Part shown: piece by piece, positions 1 through 8,096 of the stretch
How positions within the stretch are numbered: the stretch's first letter is position 1
Layout of the letters: each line of letters opens with the position of its first letter
Assembly: GCF_041690465.1 (NCBI RefSeq)
Contig: NZ_JAWLHG010000013.1
Location: 62,001 to 126,000 of the forward strand
Origin: Falsiroseomonas sp041690465
GTDB lineage: Bacteria > Pseudomonadota > Alphaproteobacteria > Acetobacterales > Acetobacteraceae
Length of the DNA: 64,000 bases
Direction of reading: 5' to 3'
Translations under genes and position numbers: made by a program
Notes under the pieces: generated by a model
What the model saw: only the letters and a program-made list of their open reading frames with translations
Database searches by the model: none
Told to the model about the DNA's origin: nothing

Positions 1-315
1 GAGGCGCGCGAGCGAGTGCGGAATGCCTTCCGCGTCGGCGCGCCCGACCTGGAGGACGCGCAGATCCGGCAGCGCTGGAACGCGATGACGCCTGCGCAGC
101 GCAGCGAGGCCCTCCGGACGCGCGACCGTGATCGTGACCGCGACCGTGACCGTGATCGCGATGGCGACCGTGATCGCGATCGTGACCGTGACCGCACCCG
201 CTCCAGCGCACCCCAGCCTGGCGGTGCTGCCGCAGGACCGGGTCCGGGCGGCAGCCCAGGCGGTGGTGCCGGCGGCGCTGGCGGCGCCGGCGCCGGCGGC
301 GGAAGCGGACGCTGA
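1..315 (+). CDS. C-terminal part of an Arg-Asp repeat protein (5' end outside window)
   Basis: The reading frame is open from base 1 and ends at TGA 313-315, so the true start lies upstream; the GTG at 16 is probably internal. The visible 104 residues have a short charged stretch (RQRWNAMTPAQR) that resembles the tail of DUF3106-type envelope proteins. An Arg-Asp dipeptide tract follows, then a Gly/Ala/Pro-rich low-complexity tail. Nothing enzymatic is visible and the product is likely unstructured. The downstream gene is convergent. The DUF3106 resemblance is a weak impression from one short segment. Confidence 0.6.
   Translation, partial: EARERVRNAFRVGAPDLEDAQIRQRWNAMTPAQRSEALRTRDRDRDRDRDRDRDGDRDRDRDRDRTRSSAPQPGGAAAGPGPGGSPGGGAGGAGGAGAGGGSGR
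121..192 (+). repeat. Hexanucleotide tandem repeat encoding (RD)n
   Basis: Twelve consecutive six-base units of the type CGN GAY encode Arg-Asp, interrupted once by Gly-Asp at 163-168. The units alternate cgtgac, cgtgat, cgcgac and cgcgat, so the codons differ while the peptide stays regular. Such a tract is prone to slipped-strand length change in steps of two residues without a frameshift. Confidence 0.85.
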
Positions 316-354
316 GATCACCCCTCCGGGGTATCTGACGCGTCGGCGGAGCGG

Positions 355-741
355 TCAGGGCTGCGCCACCGGAAGGGCGCCCTCCCGCCCGCCGCGCAGG
401 AACTCAACCACGGCCCGCCGCTCCGCTGCGGCGGGCAGCCCGTTCGCGCCCATCCAGACGCCGGGGTACATCTCCTCCGGATCGTCCAGGAAGCGGATGA
501 GGCGGGCGGTGTCCCACCGCTCGCCCGCGCGGCCGGCTGCCTGCAGCGCGGGCGAGTAGTCGAAGCCCGGGTCACCGCCGACGCGGCGCCCCAGCACGCC
601 ATGCAGGTTCGGCCCGGCCATCTCCTCCGCACCCGCCGCAACGGCGTGGCAGGAGGCGCAGCGCTGCTCGAACAGCGCGCGGCCGTCTTGCGCCGCTGCC
701 GGCAGCGCCAGCAGCAGCGCGGCCGCCAAGGCCAGCCTCAC
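355..741 (-). CDS. Small secreted c-type cytochrome
   Basis: This is a periplasmic mono-haem cytochrome c of 128 residues. The GTG at 741 is taken as the start because it overlaps the stop of the upstream propeller gene as GTGA and is followed at once by a hydrophobic signal peptide (residues 1-18, ending AAAQ). The haem-attachment motif CASCH is at residues 28-32. The distal Met ligand is probably one of the Met residues in the EMYPGVWMGANG segment. The tight coupling to the beta-propeller gene suggests the two act together in the periplasm, for example with the cytochrome taking electrons from a propeller dehydrogenase. The substrate is unknown. Confidence 0.85.
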   Translation of the reverse strand: MRLALAAALLLALPAAAQDGRALFEQRCASCHAVAAGAEEMAGPNLHGVLGRRVGGDPGFDYSPALQAAGRAGERWDTARLIRFLDDPEEMYPGVWMGANGLPAAAERRAVVEFLRGGREGALPVAQP

Positions 742-1772
742 AGCCCGTATTCGATCCTGACGATGCGGTCGGTGCCGCTCTCGCCGCCCCAGGCTTCGCC
801 GGCGACGCCGTCCATCTGGCGGACATTGGCGCCCGGCCGGTCGGAGGGGAAGCCGAGGAAGCTCTCCGTCGCCGGGTCGAAGCGGACGATGGCGTTGGCG
901 CCGAAATCGGTCAGCCACACCTTGTCTGCGGGATCCACCCAGACCGAATAGGCGCGCGGCCGCTCGCCCGGCAGCTTCCAAACCTTCCACGTGCCGTCGC
1001 GTGGATCATGCATGGAGACGTTGCCGCTGTTCCATTCGCTGATCCACAACCGCCCGGCGCTGTCGCTCCAGACGCGGCGCGCGCCCTGGCGCGGCGTCGG
1101 CGGCTCCACGATGCGCACGCGCAGCTCGGCCGCGTTGGTCGCCTCGGTGTCGATCTGCGCCAGGTGGTTGCCGGCAAGCGAGACGTACCAGACCCCGCCC
1201 TGCGGCGTCCTCGTGATGCCGTAGGGGCCGCGGCCGCGCGGCGCCTCCCACACATCCATCCGCTCGGTCGCCGGCCCGAAGCAGCCGACGATGCCGTTCT
1301 GGCCGGTGAACCAGTAGGTCCCGCGATCGTCGAACACGCCGGTGTTGAGGTTGGTGTTCGGAAACCGCTCCGGCAGCTTCCAGACCTGCACGCGGTGGTC
1401 GCCCGCATCCACGCGGGCGATGGCGTTCTGCCCGCCTTCCGTCACCCAGGCGGCGCCGTCCGGCCCGCGGATCACGCCATGCGGCGCGGCGCGGTCTGCG
1501 CCCGGCGCGCGCAGATCCATCGCGCGGATCGAACCGTCGCGGGGATCCAGCCGGTTCAGCGTGCCGTTACGCTGGCCGCAGAACCAGAAGGTGCCGTCGC
1601 CCGCCGCGGTGATGTCGCGGGAGCCGACGCGGCCGGTGACGCCGGGCGCCTTGGCGTCGAAATACGTCACGCGATAGCCGGGCGGCGTGGCCGGCTGGGC
1701 GACGGCAAGGCGGGGAAGTGCCGGTGCCGCCAGCGCGGCGGCTCCCAGGGCGAAGAGGTCGCGGCGACGCAT
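738..1772 (-). CDS. Vgb/SMP-30-like beta-propeller protein, Tat-exported
   Basis: The 344-residue protein starts with a twin-arginine-like leader (MRRRDLFALGAAALAA) cleaved near AVAQP. Blade-like repeats follow with motifs such as DGTFWFCGQRNGTLNRLDP, DGAAWVTEGGQNAIARVD and AGRLWISEWNSGN, typical of the virginiamycin B lyase/streptogramin lyase family of propellers. The ATG at 1772 has a good ribosome site (gggagg). It is translationally coupled to the cytochrome c gene downstream. True Vgb lyases inactivate streptogramin B, but most environmental homologues paired with cytochromes are uncharacterised. A general periplasmic propeller role is safer than an antibiotic-lyase call. Confidence 0.8.
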   Translation of the reverse strand: MRRRDLFALGAAALAAPALPRLAVAQPATPPGYRVTYFDAKAPGVTGRVGSRDITAAGDGTFWFCGQRNGTLNRLDPRDGSIRAMDLRAPGADRAAPHGVIRGPDGAAWVTEGGQNAIARVDAGDHRVQVWKLPERFPNTNLNTGVFDDRGTYWFTGQNGIVGCFGPATERMDVWEAPRGRGPYGITRTPQGGVWYVSLAGNHLAQIDTEATNAAELRVRIVEPPTPRQGARRVWSDSAGRLWISEWNSGNVSMHDPRDGTWKVWKLPGERPRAYSVWVDPADKVWLTDFGANAIVRFDPATESFLGFPSDRPGANVRQMDGVAGEAWGGESGTDRIVRIEYGL

Positions 1773-1864
1773 GGGGATCCTCCCTTGCAGCTGCCCTCGA
1801 CTCTATGCCGCGGTGACGGCGCCGCAAGCGTCGTAATGTAAGCGCCGGGCAGGCCGCGTGGGCG

Positions 1865-2935
1865 TCAACGCCCCGGCCAGTGCAGCGGGTCCAGCCGCAG
1901 CACCGGGATGCGCGCAAAGGTCAGCATGCGGTCCTCCAGCGTCACCGGCACCTCGATCTCCGGCGCGCCGGTCTCGTCATTGGGGCGGGAGAGCAGCGGC
2001 AGCACGCTGCGGGCGGTGAGCGCGGCGCGGCTGCCGACCAGGCCCGCCGCGCTCAGCGCCTCCAGCGCCGCGCCCGCGCCGGTCAGGCGCAGCGTGCCGG
2101 CGCCCATCGGCTGCAGCGCCTCGTCGAAGGTGAGCGTCGCCGCGGCGGCGGCGCCGACCGGACCCCAGCTGATGTCGAGCGCCCGCAGCTCCACCGTGCC
2201 GCCGCCATCGCGCCAGGCCGCGGCCCGCGCCGCGGGGGCGCGGCCGGGCGGCAGTGGCCCGGTGACAGAGAGATCGGCCGCTAGCGCGGCGATGCGGCGG
2301 CCGAACACCGGCGCCGGCGTGCCGGGGGCAGGGGCCGGCAGCTCGATGTCCGTGGCCGAGAAGGTCAAGGCCAGTGCGGATTCCTGCTCCGTCGCGGAAT
2401 TGCTGCCCTGCGCCGAGAGCGCTGCGCTCCGCAGCTCGATCCCGCCCGCCGGGGTGCCGATGCGCAGGCGCTCCGCCGTCACCTCGGCCGCGCTCGGCGG
2501 CGTGTCCGGCTCCAGCGGCACCACGGCGGCGAGCGTGTCGGCGGTGAAGGGGTATTCGGTGGCGCCGAGCCGCAGCCGCTGCTGGCCGGGCAGCGAGACA
2601 TGCAGCCGGTCGAGCCAGGGCAGCGTCACCCGCAGGACCACGCGCTCGGCGGCCAGTGCCGCGCCGCCGGGCAGCGTGGCCGCGGCCCCTTCCAGGCGCA
2701 CGCGATCGAGGGTGAGCGTGGCGGAGAGCGGCCAGCCGCCACGCGTCGGCGGCGCGTGCTCCACCCGCCAGCCCTGGGCGCGGCGCAGCGACACCCAGGC
2801 CTGCCACCCGGCCTCCAGCTGCTCCGCCATGGCGCGCCACAGCAGCGTGTGCCCGGCGCCGAGCGCGAGCAGGGCGATCAGCCCCAGCAGCAACAGCCTG
2901 CCGGGCAGGCGGGAGGGGGGCTTCCGGTCGATCAC
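1865..2935 (-). CDS. DUF2125 domain-containing envelope protein
   Basis: This 356-residue protein has an N-terminal membrane anchor (LLLLGLIALLALGAGHTLLW, about residues 13-32). A long beta-rich region of repeated Ala/Leu/Thr strands follows, as in DUF2125 proteins of alphaproteobacteria. The early RRAQGWRVEHAPPTRGGWPL segment is characteristic of the family. The start is GTG (2933-2935). It is divergent from the ChaC-like gene with about 94 bases between starts. The function is unknown. The shape suggests a periplasmic, membrane-anchored protein of the AsmA or lipid-interacting sort, which is inference only. Confidence 0.8.
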   Translation of the reverse strand: MIDRKPPSRLPGRLLLLGLIALLALGAGHTLLWRAMAEQLEAGWQAWVSLRRAQGWRVEHAPPTRGGWPLSATLTLDRVRLEGAAATLPGGAALAAERVVLRVTLPWLDRLHVSLPGQQRLRLGATEYPFTADTLAAVVPLEPDTPPSAAEVTAERLRIGTPAGGIELRSAALSAQGSNSATEQESALALTFSATDIELPAPAPGTPAPVFGRRIAALAADLSVTGPLPPGRAPAARAAAWRDGGGTVELRALDISWGPVGAAAAATLTFDEALQPMGAGTLRLTGAGAALEALSAAGLVGSRAALTARSVLPLLSRPNDETGAPEIEVPVTLEDRMLTFARIPVLRLDPLHWPGR

Positions 2936-3029
2936 GCCACGGCCTATAGCCCACGCCTGCCCGCCCGTGCAGATCTCCCGCCCGCATCATCGGCCAGCCG
3001 ACCACCCGCCGCTCGCGCCCTGCGGGCAC

Positions 3030-3569
3030 ATGTGGGTGTTCGCCTACGGCTCGTTGATCTGGCGTCCAGGCTTCGACCATGCGGGACAGCATCGCGCGCT
3101 GCTGCGCGGCTTCCATCGCAGCTTCTGCCTGTGGTCGCACCGCTACCGCGGCACGCCGGAGCAGCCCGGGCTCGTGCTCGGGCTCGACCGCGGTGGGGCC
3201 TGCCATGGCGTCGCCTTCCGCGTGCCCGGCCGCGAGGCGGCGGAGGTGCTGCGCTACCTCGATGACCGGGAACTGCCCGATGGGGCGGAGGTCGTCTATC
3301 ACCGCCGCCTGGTGCCGGTGCGGGTGCTGGACATGCCGGGGACGGTGGTGCCGGCGGTGGCCTATGTCGTGAACCGCGCCTGCCGGAACTACGTGCCGAA
3401 GCTGGACCCGGCCAAGGCGGCGGCGGTCATCGCCCAGGGGATCGGCCAGATGGGCGCAAACCGCGACTACCTGCTCAACACGCTCGGCCACCTGACCCAA
3501 CTTGGCGTGCGCGATGCCGGGCTGGAGAGGATCGCGGCGCTGCTGCCGGCCGCACAGGGCGCCGCCTGA
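3030..3569 (+). CDS. ChaC-like gamma-glutamylcyclotransferase
   Basis: This 179-residue cytosolic protein starts FAYGSLIWRPGF, the YGSL signature that forms the substrate pocket of the gamma-glutamylcyclotransferase fold. The later LDDRELPDGAEVV carries the expected acidic catalytic residue. The C-terminal NYLPKL-like stretch (NYVPKLDPAKAA) and GANRDYLLNTLGHL match the ChaC branch, which cleaves glutathione to 5-oxoproline and Cys-Gly. The frame is open far upstream, but homology begins at ATG 3030. No strong Shine-Dalgarno is visible. Confidence 0.87.
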   Translation: MWVFAYGSLIWRPGFDHAGQHRALLRGFHRSFCLWSHRYRGTPEQPGLVLGLDRGGACHGVAFRVPGREAAEVLRYLDDRELPDGAEVVYHRRLVPVRVLDMPGTVVPAVAYVVNRACRNYVPKLDPAKAAAVIAQGIGQMGANRDYLLNTLGHLTQLGVRDAGLERIAALLPAAQGAA

Positions 3570-3720
3570 ACGTCCCGCCCGCGGGCCGAACCATCCACAT
3601 TCGCCCCGGCATGGCAATGGGCGGGGCAGGGCGTGGGGCCACTTCTCCGCGCCGAACCTGCGATTCACCTGCTGTCAAGGCATTTACTGAGATAATTCAG
3701 CTACTTGCCGGTTTCCTTGG

Positions 3721-3745
3721 CCTGGGGAGAACGCTTGCCCCCAGG
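3721..3745. other. Inverted repeat in an AT-richer intergenic patch
   Basis: Cctgggg (3721-3727) pairs with ccccagg (3739-3745) across an 11-base loop, between the convergent ChaC-like and plsC genes. It is followed by an unusually AT-rich run (about 3746-3779, including six consecutive A). It could serve as a weak two-way terminator, since the A run becomes a U run in the minus-strand transcript. The hairpin is short and the spacing poor. The rest of the 244-base gap 3570-3813 holds no convincing gene. Confidence 0.35.
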
Positions 3746-3813
3746 ATTTGCGCTGCAAAAAATTTGTCATTTGTAAGGGGTTGGCGGTCGTGCTTCGCCG
3801 TTGGCGCGAAAGG

Positions 3814-4554
3814 CTAGCCCACAGCCTTATCCACAGGACGCGACGCCTCCTCGGCATACAATCGGTCGGTCTCGGTCTCGATCGCTTCCTCCAGCGCGGC
3901 CAGCAGGCGGGCCCGCGGCAGCCCTGGCGGGATCGGCGGCAGGACGGAGATGCGGATCACGCCCGGGCGCTTGCGGAAGGCGCGGCGGCCCCAGACGCGG
4001 CCGCTGTCGGTCGCCACCGGGATCACCGGCGCCTCCGACGCGCCGGCGATCGCCACCACGCCGGGCTGGTAGGGCACGCGCTCGCCGGGCGCGGTGCGGG
4101 TGCCCTCGGGGAAGATCACCACCTGGCGACCGTCGTCCAGCGCGACCTTCGCGGCGCGCAGCATCGCCCGCAGCGCCGGGCCGCCGCCGGCGCGGTCCAC
4201 CGGGATCATCCCCATGCGGCGCGCATGCCAGCCATAGAGCGGGATGGAGAGCAGCTCCTTCTTCAGCACATAGGCGGGCCGGGGCAGCAGGCCCAGCCAG
4301 ATCACGGTGTCGAAGGCCGACTGGTGCTTGGCGACGATCACGCAGGCACCGGGCGGGATGGTCTCCATCCCGCGCAGTTCCACCCGCACGCCGCAGATCA
4401 CGCGCAGCAGGGCGGCGACCATCCACGACCAGGTCCGCCCCAGCCACAGCATCGCGCTGCGCGGGGCGGCCAGCAGCGGCAGGGCGAACAGCGCCAGCAA
4501 CGCCGTCAGCACGAAGAAGGCGGCGTTGAACAGCAGGGACCGCAACAGGGTCAT
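3814..4554 (-). CDS. plsC: 1-acyl-sn-glycerol-3-phosphate acyltransferase (PlsC family)
   Basis: This 246-residue membrane-associated acyltransferase transfers an acyl group to lysophosphatidic acid. The N-terminal hydrophobic segment (residues 5-32) precedes the HX4D catalytic motif HQSAFD, the FPEGTRT phosphate-binding motif and the later VIPVATDSG motif of the family. The ATG at 4554 overlaps the stop of the ydcF-like gene as ATGA. It is the last gene of the ftsE-ftsX-ydcF-plsC run on the minus strand. A longer in-frame extension exists but lies inside the upstream gene. Confidence 0.9.
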   Translation of the reverse strand: MTLLRSLLFNAAFFVLTALLALFALPLLAAPRSAMLWLGRTWSWMVAALLRVICGVRVELRGMETIPPGACVIVAKHQSAFDTVIWLGLLPRPAYVLKKELLSIPLYGWHARRMGMIPVDRAGGGPALRAMLRAAKVALDDGRQVVIFPEGTRTAPGERVPYQPGVVAIAGASEAPVIPVATDSGRVWGRRAFRKRPGVIRISVLPPIPPGLPRARLLAALEEAIETETDRLYAEEASRPVDKAVG

Positions 4555-5162
4555 CGGCGCGAGGCCTCCCTGGCCGGCACCAGGGCGGAGAGCCCCGTCA
4601 GCGCCAGGCCATATTTCAGGTATTCGCCCACCAGCAGCTGCGCGACGCGCGCCCGCGGCATGGCGCCGGCACGCAGGCCGGAGGGGCCGACCGGATGCGC
4701 CAGCAACTCCACCCCCGGCAGCGCCCGGCGCAACTCGAGCAGGGCGCGCGGCATGTGGTAGCCGGCGGTCACCACCCGCACCGCCGCGCCTGGTCCGATC
4801 CCCGCCGCGCGCAGCCACGCGGCGGTCTCCGCGGCGTTGCCCACGGTCGTCGCCGCGGCATGCCCGAGGGTGACGCGGTCTGCCAGCGTCGCCGGCTCGC
4901 GTCCATGGGCGCGGGCGAGCTCCGCCAGGGTCAGCCGCGGCGCCGCGCCGGAGACCAGCAACCGCGGCGCCAGCCCGGCTTCGAGCAGGGCGAGCCCGGT
5001 GGCCACCCGCTCCGCCCCGCCGGTCAGCACGACGATGGCTTCGGTGCGGCGCGCCGGCGCCTCGGCCTCGGCCGTCGCCATGCCGAGGAACCAGAGGAAG
5101 CCGCCGGCCAGTGCCGCCAGCAATGCCAGTGGCGGCAAGGCCCAGCGCAGCCAGCGGATCAA
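4551..5162 (-). CDS. YdcF/ElyC family protein (DUF218)
   Basis: This 203-residue protein has one N-terminal membrane helix (ALPPLALLAALAGGFLWFLG) and a periplasm-facing DUF218 domain. Family motifs are visible as IVVLTGGAERVATGLALLEAG, LLVSGAAP and RVVTAGYHMPRALLELRR. ElyC relatives affect peptidoglycan and lipid-carrier metabolism, but the reaction is not settled. The start is TTG at 5162, overlapping the ftsX stop as TTGA. Placement between ftsX and plsC fits an envelope role. Confidence 0.85.
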   Translation of the reverse strand: MIRWLRWALPPLALLAALAGGFLWFLGMATAEAEAPARRTEAIVVLTGGAERVATGLALLEAGLAPRLLVSGAAPRLTLAELARAHGREPATLADRVTLGHAAATTVGNAAETAAWLRAAGIGPGAAVRVVTAGYHMPRALLELRRALPGVELLAHPVGPSGLRAGAMPRARVAQLLVGEYLKYGLALTGLSALVPAREASRR

Positions 5163-6025
5163 GGCAGCTGCCTCAGCCAGCGGCGCACGGTGGCCTGGGC
5201 GGTGGCCCAGCCGACCAGGTAGGCGAAGGGCGGCACGGCGGCCAGCGCCGGCCAGGGCAGCGAGGCCCAGCCGCCGGCCGCGGCGCCGGTCCAGGGCGCT
5301 GCGAGGTCGGCGAGCAGAACCAGCGCCGGCACCGCCGCCGCGGTGCCGAGCAGCGCTCCGCCCGCCGCCATCAGCCCGAGCCGGCGGGCGAAGCGCCCGG
5401 CGATCTCGCCGTCGCGCGCGCCGAGGCCGTGCAGCACCTCCACCGCGTCGCGCCGAGCGGCCAGGCCGGCGCGCGTCGCCACCGCGACCACCGCCGCGGC
5501 CACCGCCGCGACCAGCCCGAGCACCACCCAGGACAGCGCCTGCAGGCTGCGCGCCAGCGCCGCGAGCCGCCCGACCCAGAGGCCATGCGCCTCCACCACC
5601 GCGCCGGGCACGGTCGCAGCCAGCCGGTCGCCGACCAGCACCGGATCGGCGCGCGGGTCGCGCAGGCGGATCTCGATCACCGCCGGCAGCGGCAGGCCGG
5701 CGGTGCCGCCGAGCCAGGGGCGCAGCAGGTCCGCAAGCCGCGCCGCATCCATCGCCTGCGCCTCGGCCACCTCCTCCATGCCGCGCAGCGCCGTGACGGC
5801 GCGTTCGGTGGCGGCGGCGTCGGCATCGGGCAGTTGCACCGTCACTGCGGCGCCGGCACCGCGCTGCCAGCGCTCCGCCAGCGCGGCGGCCCCCTGCGCG
5901 CCGGCCACGGCGAGCGCGGCAAGCAGGGCCATCGCCGCCACCAGCCCCGGCAGCAACGGTCCCGACAGGGCGCGCCGCAGCCCGAGCGGGTCCCTCGAGT
6001 AGCGCCTACGCCGGGCCAAGCGCAT
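5159..6025 (-). CDS. ftsX: Cell division protein FtsX
   Basis: This 288-residue inner-membrane partner of FtsE couples ATP hydrolysis to peptidoglycan hydrolase activation at the septum. An N-terminal helix (LLPGLVAAMALLAALAVAG) is followed by a periplasmic domain containing the GMEEVAEAQAM segment, then three C-terminal helices of the FtsX permease domain. The ATG at 6025 (MRLARRRRYSRDPL) is chosen over upstream starts because they fall deep in ftsE; it overlaps the ftsE end by about 20 bases. FtsX proteins are divergent, and the call rests on topology plus adjacency to ftsE. Confidence 0.88.
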   Translation of the reverse strand: MRLARRRRYSRDPLGLRRALSGPLLPGLVAAMALLAALAVAGAQGAAALAERWQRGAGAAVTVQLPDADAAATERAVTALRGMEEVAEAQAMDAARLADLLRPWLGGTAGLPLPAVIEIRLRDPRADPVLVGDRLAATVPGAVVEAHGLWVGRLAALARSLQALSWVVLGLVAAVAAAVVAVATRAGLAARRDAVEVLHGLGARDGEIAGRFARRLGLMAAGGALLGTAAAVPALVLLADLAAPWTGAAAGGWASLPWPALAAVPPFAYLVGWATAQATVRRWLRQLP

Positions 6026-6764
6026 CGTCCCCCTCGCCGGGCTCGCCGAAGGCGTCGCCGGCGGCATGCAGCGCGCGCGCATTGTCCGGGTCGTGCAGCC
6101 GGCCCTCATGCAGGAACAGCGAGGGGGCGGGGAAGCGCGCCACCAGCTCCTCGTCGTGGCTGGCGACGACGACGGTGGTGCCGAGGCGGTTCATCTCCCG
6201 CAGCAGCGCCAGCAGGCGCCGCGCCTGGCGCGAATCGAGATTGCCGGTGGGCTCGTCGGCCAGCAGCAGGTCGGGGCGCGCGATCACCGCGCGGGCGATG
6301 GCGATGCGCTGCTGTTCGCCGCCCGAGAGTTCCTGCGGCGCCGCCGGCGCCTTCGATTCCAGCCCGACCCAGCGCAGCATCTCCGTCACGTCGGCGCGCA
6401 GCGAGGCTTCCGGCCGGCCGGCGAGGCGCAGCGGCAGGGCGATGTTGTCGAACACGGAGAGATACGGCAGCAGCCGGAAATCCTGGAACACCACGCCGAT
6501 GCGCCGTCGCACCGCCGGCAGCGCGCTGCGCGGCGCGCGCGCCAGGCGGAGGCCGAGCACCTCCACCTCGCCGCGGCTCGGCCGCAGGGCCAGGTGCATC
6601 AGCTTCAGCACCGAGGACTTGCCGGCGCCGGAAGCGCCAAGCAGCCAGGTGAAGGAGCCACGCGGAAGGGCGAAGGTGATGTCGGACAATGCTTCCGGGC
6701 CCCAGTCGCCGCGTTGGGGACCTCCGCCGGGGTAGCGCAGTCCGACCGCCTCGAAGCGGACCAT
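6006..6764 (-). CDS. ftsE: Cell division ATP-binding protein FtsE
   Basis: This 252-residue ABC ATPase has a Walker A GASGAGKSS (about residues 43-51), Q-loop VVFQDFRLLP, signature LSGGEQQR, Walker B LLLADEPTGNLD and switch His in VVASHDEE. The VFQDFRLL and ADEPTGNLD wording is typical of FtsE. It has about 30 extra C-terminal residues rich in Asp and Glu. It starts at ATG 6764, divergent from the zinc-ribbon gene across a 190-base region holding repeated sequence and a TATAAT box. Confidence 0.93.
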   Translation of the reverse strand: MVRFEAVGLRYPGGGPQRGDWGPEALSDITFALPRGSFTWLLGASGAGKSSVLKLMHLALRPSRGEVEVLGLRLARAPRSALPAVRRRIGVVFQDFRLLPYLSVFDNIALPLRLAGRPEASLRADVTEMLRWVGLESKAPAAPQELSGGEQQRIAIARAVIARPDLLLADEPTGNLDSRQARRLLALLREMNRLGTTVVVASHDEELVARFPAPSLFLHEGRLHDPDNARALHAAGDAFGEPGEGDDALGPA

Positions 6765-6785
6765 GGGTGCTTCCTGCCCCGCGCG

Positions 6786-6831
6786 CGCAGGCGCGCCAAG
6801 AGGCTATAATGCACGCAGGCACGCCAAGAGG
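6786..6831. promoter_or_regulatory. 18-bp direct repeat flanking a TATAAT hexamer
   Basis: Two near-identical 18-base copies (6786-6803 and 6814-6831, one mismatch; core cgccaagagg) are 28 bases apart, and a perfect TATAAT (6805-6810) sits between them. This lies in the divergent ftsE / zinc-ribbon intergenic region. A regulator binding both copies would occlude the -10 site. No convincing -35 hexamer is seen at standard spacing. Confidence 0.45.
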
Positions 6832-6954
6832 TGCCCGCGCGCGCCGGCGGGCCGAAGCGTCATTGCTCACACGGGGGTGTGCGCAGCCGGCCGCCGCGTG
6901 TTTGAATGTACTGGGCGGCCTTGCCGTCCGTTTCGCCGAAAACGGTCCCACCGG

Positions 6955-7491
6955 ATGCGCATCGCCTGCCCGAACTGTTCCGCCGAATACGAGGTGCCGG
7001 ATTCGCTGCTCGCGACCGGCCCGCGGCTGCTGCGTTGTGCGCGCTGCGGCCACCAGTTCCAGGCGGCCCTCCCCGGCGCCCCGCCGGCGCCCGAGGCAGC
7101 GCCGCCGCCGCCCGCCGCGCCGCCGCCGGCCGCCGCACCGGAGGAGGCAGCGCCACCGCCGCCACCCGAGCCCCCACCTCCGCCACCCGAGCCGCCGCCG
7201 CCGGCGGAGCCGCCGCGCCGCGCGCCGCCTGCCGTGGACCAGCCGATGGGACCGGAGCGCGACCGGCCGCCGCCCACCCGCGGCCCGACGCGGCACTCGC
7301 CGATCGATCCGCCATCGCCGGAGCCCTCGCCGGAGGAGCCGGAGCGCTCCACGGCCGCGGTGGCGCTGGCCTGGCTGCTCTCGCTCGCGCTGGTCGCCGC
7401 GGCGGGCTGGGCGACCTGGCGCTACCACGCCGAGATCACCGCGTTCTGGCCGCCGGCAGCGCGGCTCTACCAGGCGCTGGGCGTGCAGTGA
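6955..7491 (+). CDS. MJ0042 zinc-ribbon protein with Pro-rich linker and C-terminal membrane helix
   Basis: This 178-residue protein begins MRIACPNCSAEYEVPD. Its Cys5, Cys8, Cys28 and Cys31 form the four-Cys MJ0042 zinc finger. Residues 36 to about 95 are a Pro/Ala/Glu-rich low-complexity linker. A single membrane segment (VALAWLLSLALVAAAGWATW) lies near the C-terminus. The longer frame upstream is ignored because the family always begins at this ATG. Similar proteins are common in alphaproteobacteria and often sit beside ftsEX. The function is unknown, perhaps a membrane-tethered regulator. Confidence 0.85.
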   Translation: MRIACPNCSAEYEVPDSLLATGPRLLRCARCGHQFQAALPGAPPAPEAAPPPPAAPPPAAAPEEAAPPPPPEPPPPPPEPPPPAEPPRRAPPAVDQPMGPERDRPPPTRGPTRHSPIDPPSPEPSPEEPERSTAAVALAWLLSLALVAAAGWATWRYHAEITAFWPPAARLYQALGVQ

Positions 7492-7509
7492 GACCGGACA
7501 GGAACAGGC

Positions 7510-7935
7510 ATGACCGACGAGGATTCGGCGATCCGCGACCTGCTGCTCTCGACCCGGCGCATCGCCGTGGTCGGTGCCTCCGACCGGCCGTCGCGGCCGA
7601 GCCACGGGGTGTTCGGCTTCCTGCTCGCCCGCGGCTACGAGGCGGTGCCGGTGAACCCGGTGCTGGCAGGGCGCGAGATCCATGGCCGCACCGTGCTGGC
7701 CAGCCTGGACGAGGCGCAGCCGCTTGACATGGTGGACGTGTTCCGCCGCAGCAGTGAGGCCGGCGCGGCGGTGGATGCGGCGATCCGCCTGCGCGCGCGC
7801 TCCGTCTGGCTGCAGCTCGGCGTGGTGGACGAGGCGGCGGCGGGCAGGGCGCGGGCGGCGGGGCTTGTCGTGGTGATGGACCGCTGCCCCGTCATCGAGT
7901 GGCGGCGCCTCGGCCTGCCGGCGCGGATCGGCTGA
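7510..7935 (+). CDS. CoA-binding (YccU-like) protein
   Basis: This 141-residue Rossmann-fold protein matches the CoA-binding domain family. IAVVGASDRPSRPSHGVFGF forms the nucleotide loop and GYEAVPVNPVL the second strand; DMVDVFRRSSEAG and SVWLQLGVVDE follow, and a conserved Cys lies in VVMDRCPVIE. Stand-alone members bind CoA or acyl-CoA in vitro but have no settled role. It starts 18 bases after the zinc-ribbon gene with a ggaacagg ribosome site, so the two are probably co-transcribed. Confidence 0.9.
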   Translation: MTDEDSAIRDLLLSTRRIAVVGASDRPSRPSHGVFGFLLARGYEAVPVNPVLAGREIHGRTVLASLDEAQPLDMVDVFRRSSEAGAAVDAAIRLRARSVWLQLGVVDEAAAGRARAAGLVVVMDRCPVIEWRRLGLPARIG

Positions 7936-8096
7936 AGCCGGACGACACAGCCTCACCCGCCGGCCGCTTGAAAAGCGCCGGACAGCGGGCCACGTTGCCG
8001 GCGGTTGATGAACTGCCGGTAAGGTTTTGCAGGGGCGCCTTGCCGGGATCGCCCGCCCCCGCCCGAACCAAGCGGATCGAGAGGACAGAGACGACA

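Noticed and set aside
738..1772. Antibiotic resistance call (virginiamycin B lyase) for the propeller protein
   Set aside because: The fold matches, but coupling to a cytochrome c and the breadth of the family make resistance unlikely.
3611..3817. 68-codon ORF in the AT-rich gap
   Set aside because: It has no recognisable family and ends at the plsC stop region; kept only as an observation on base composition.
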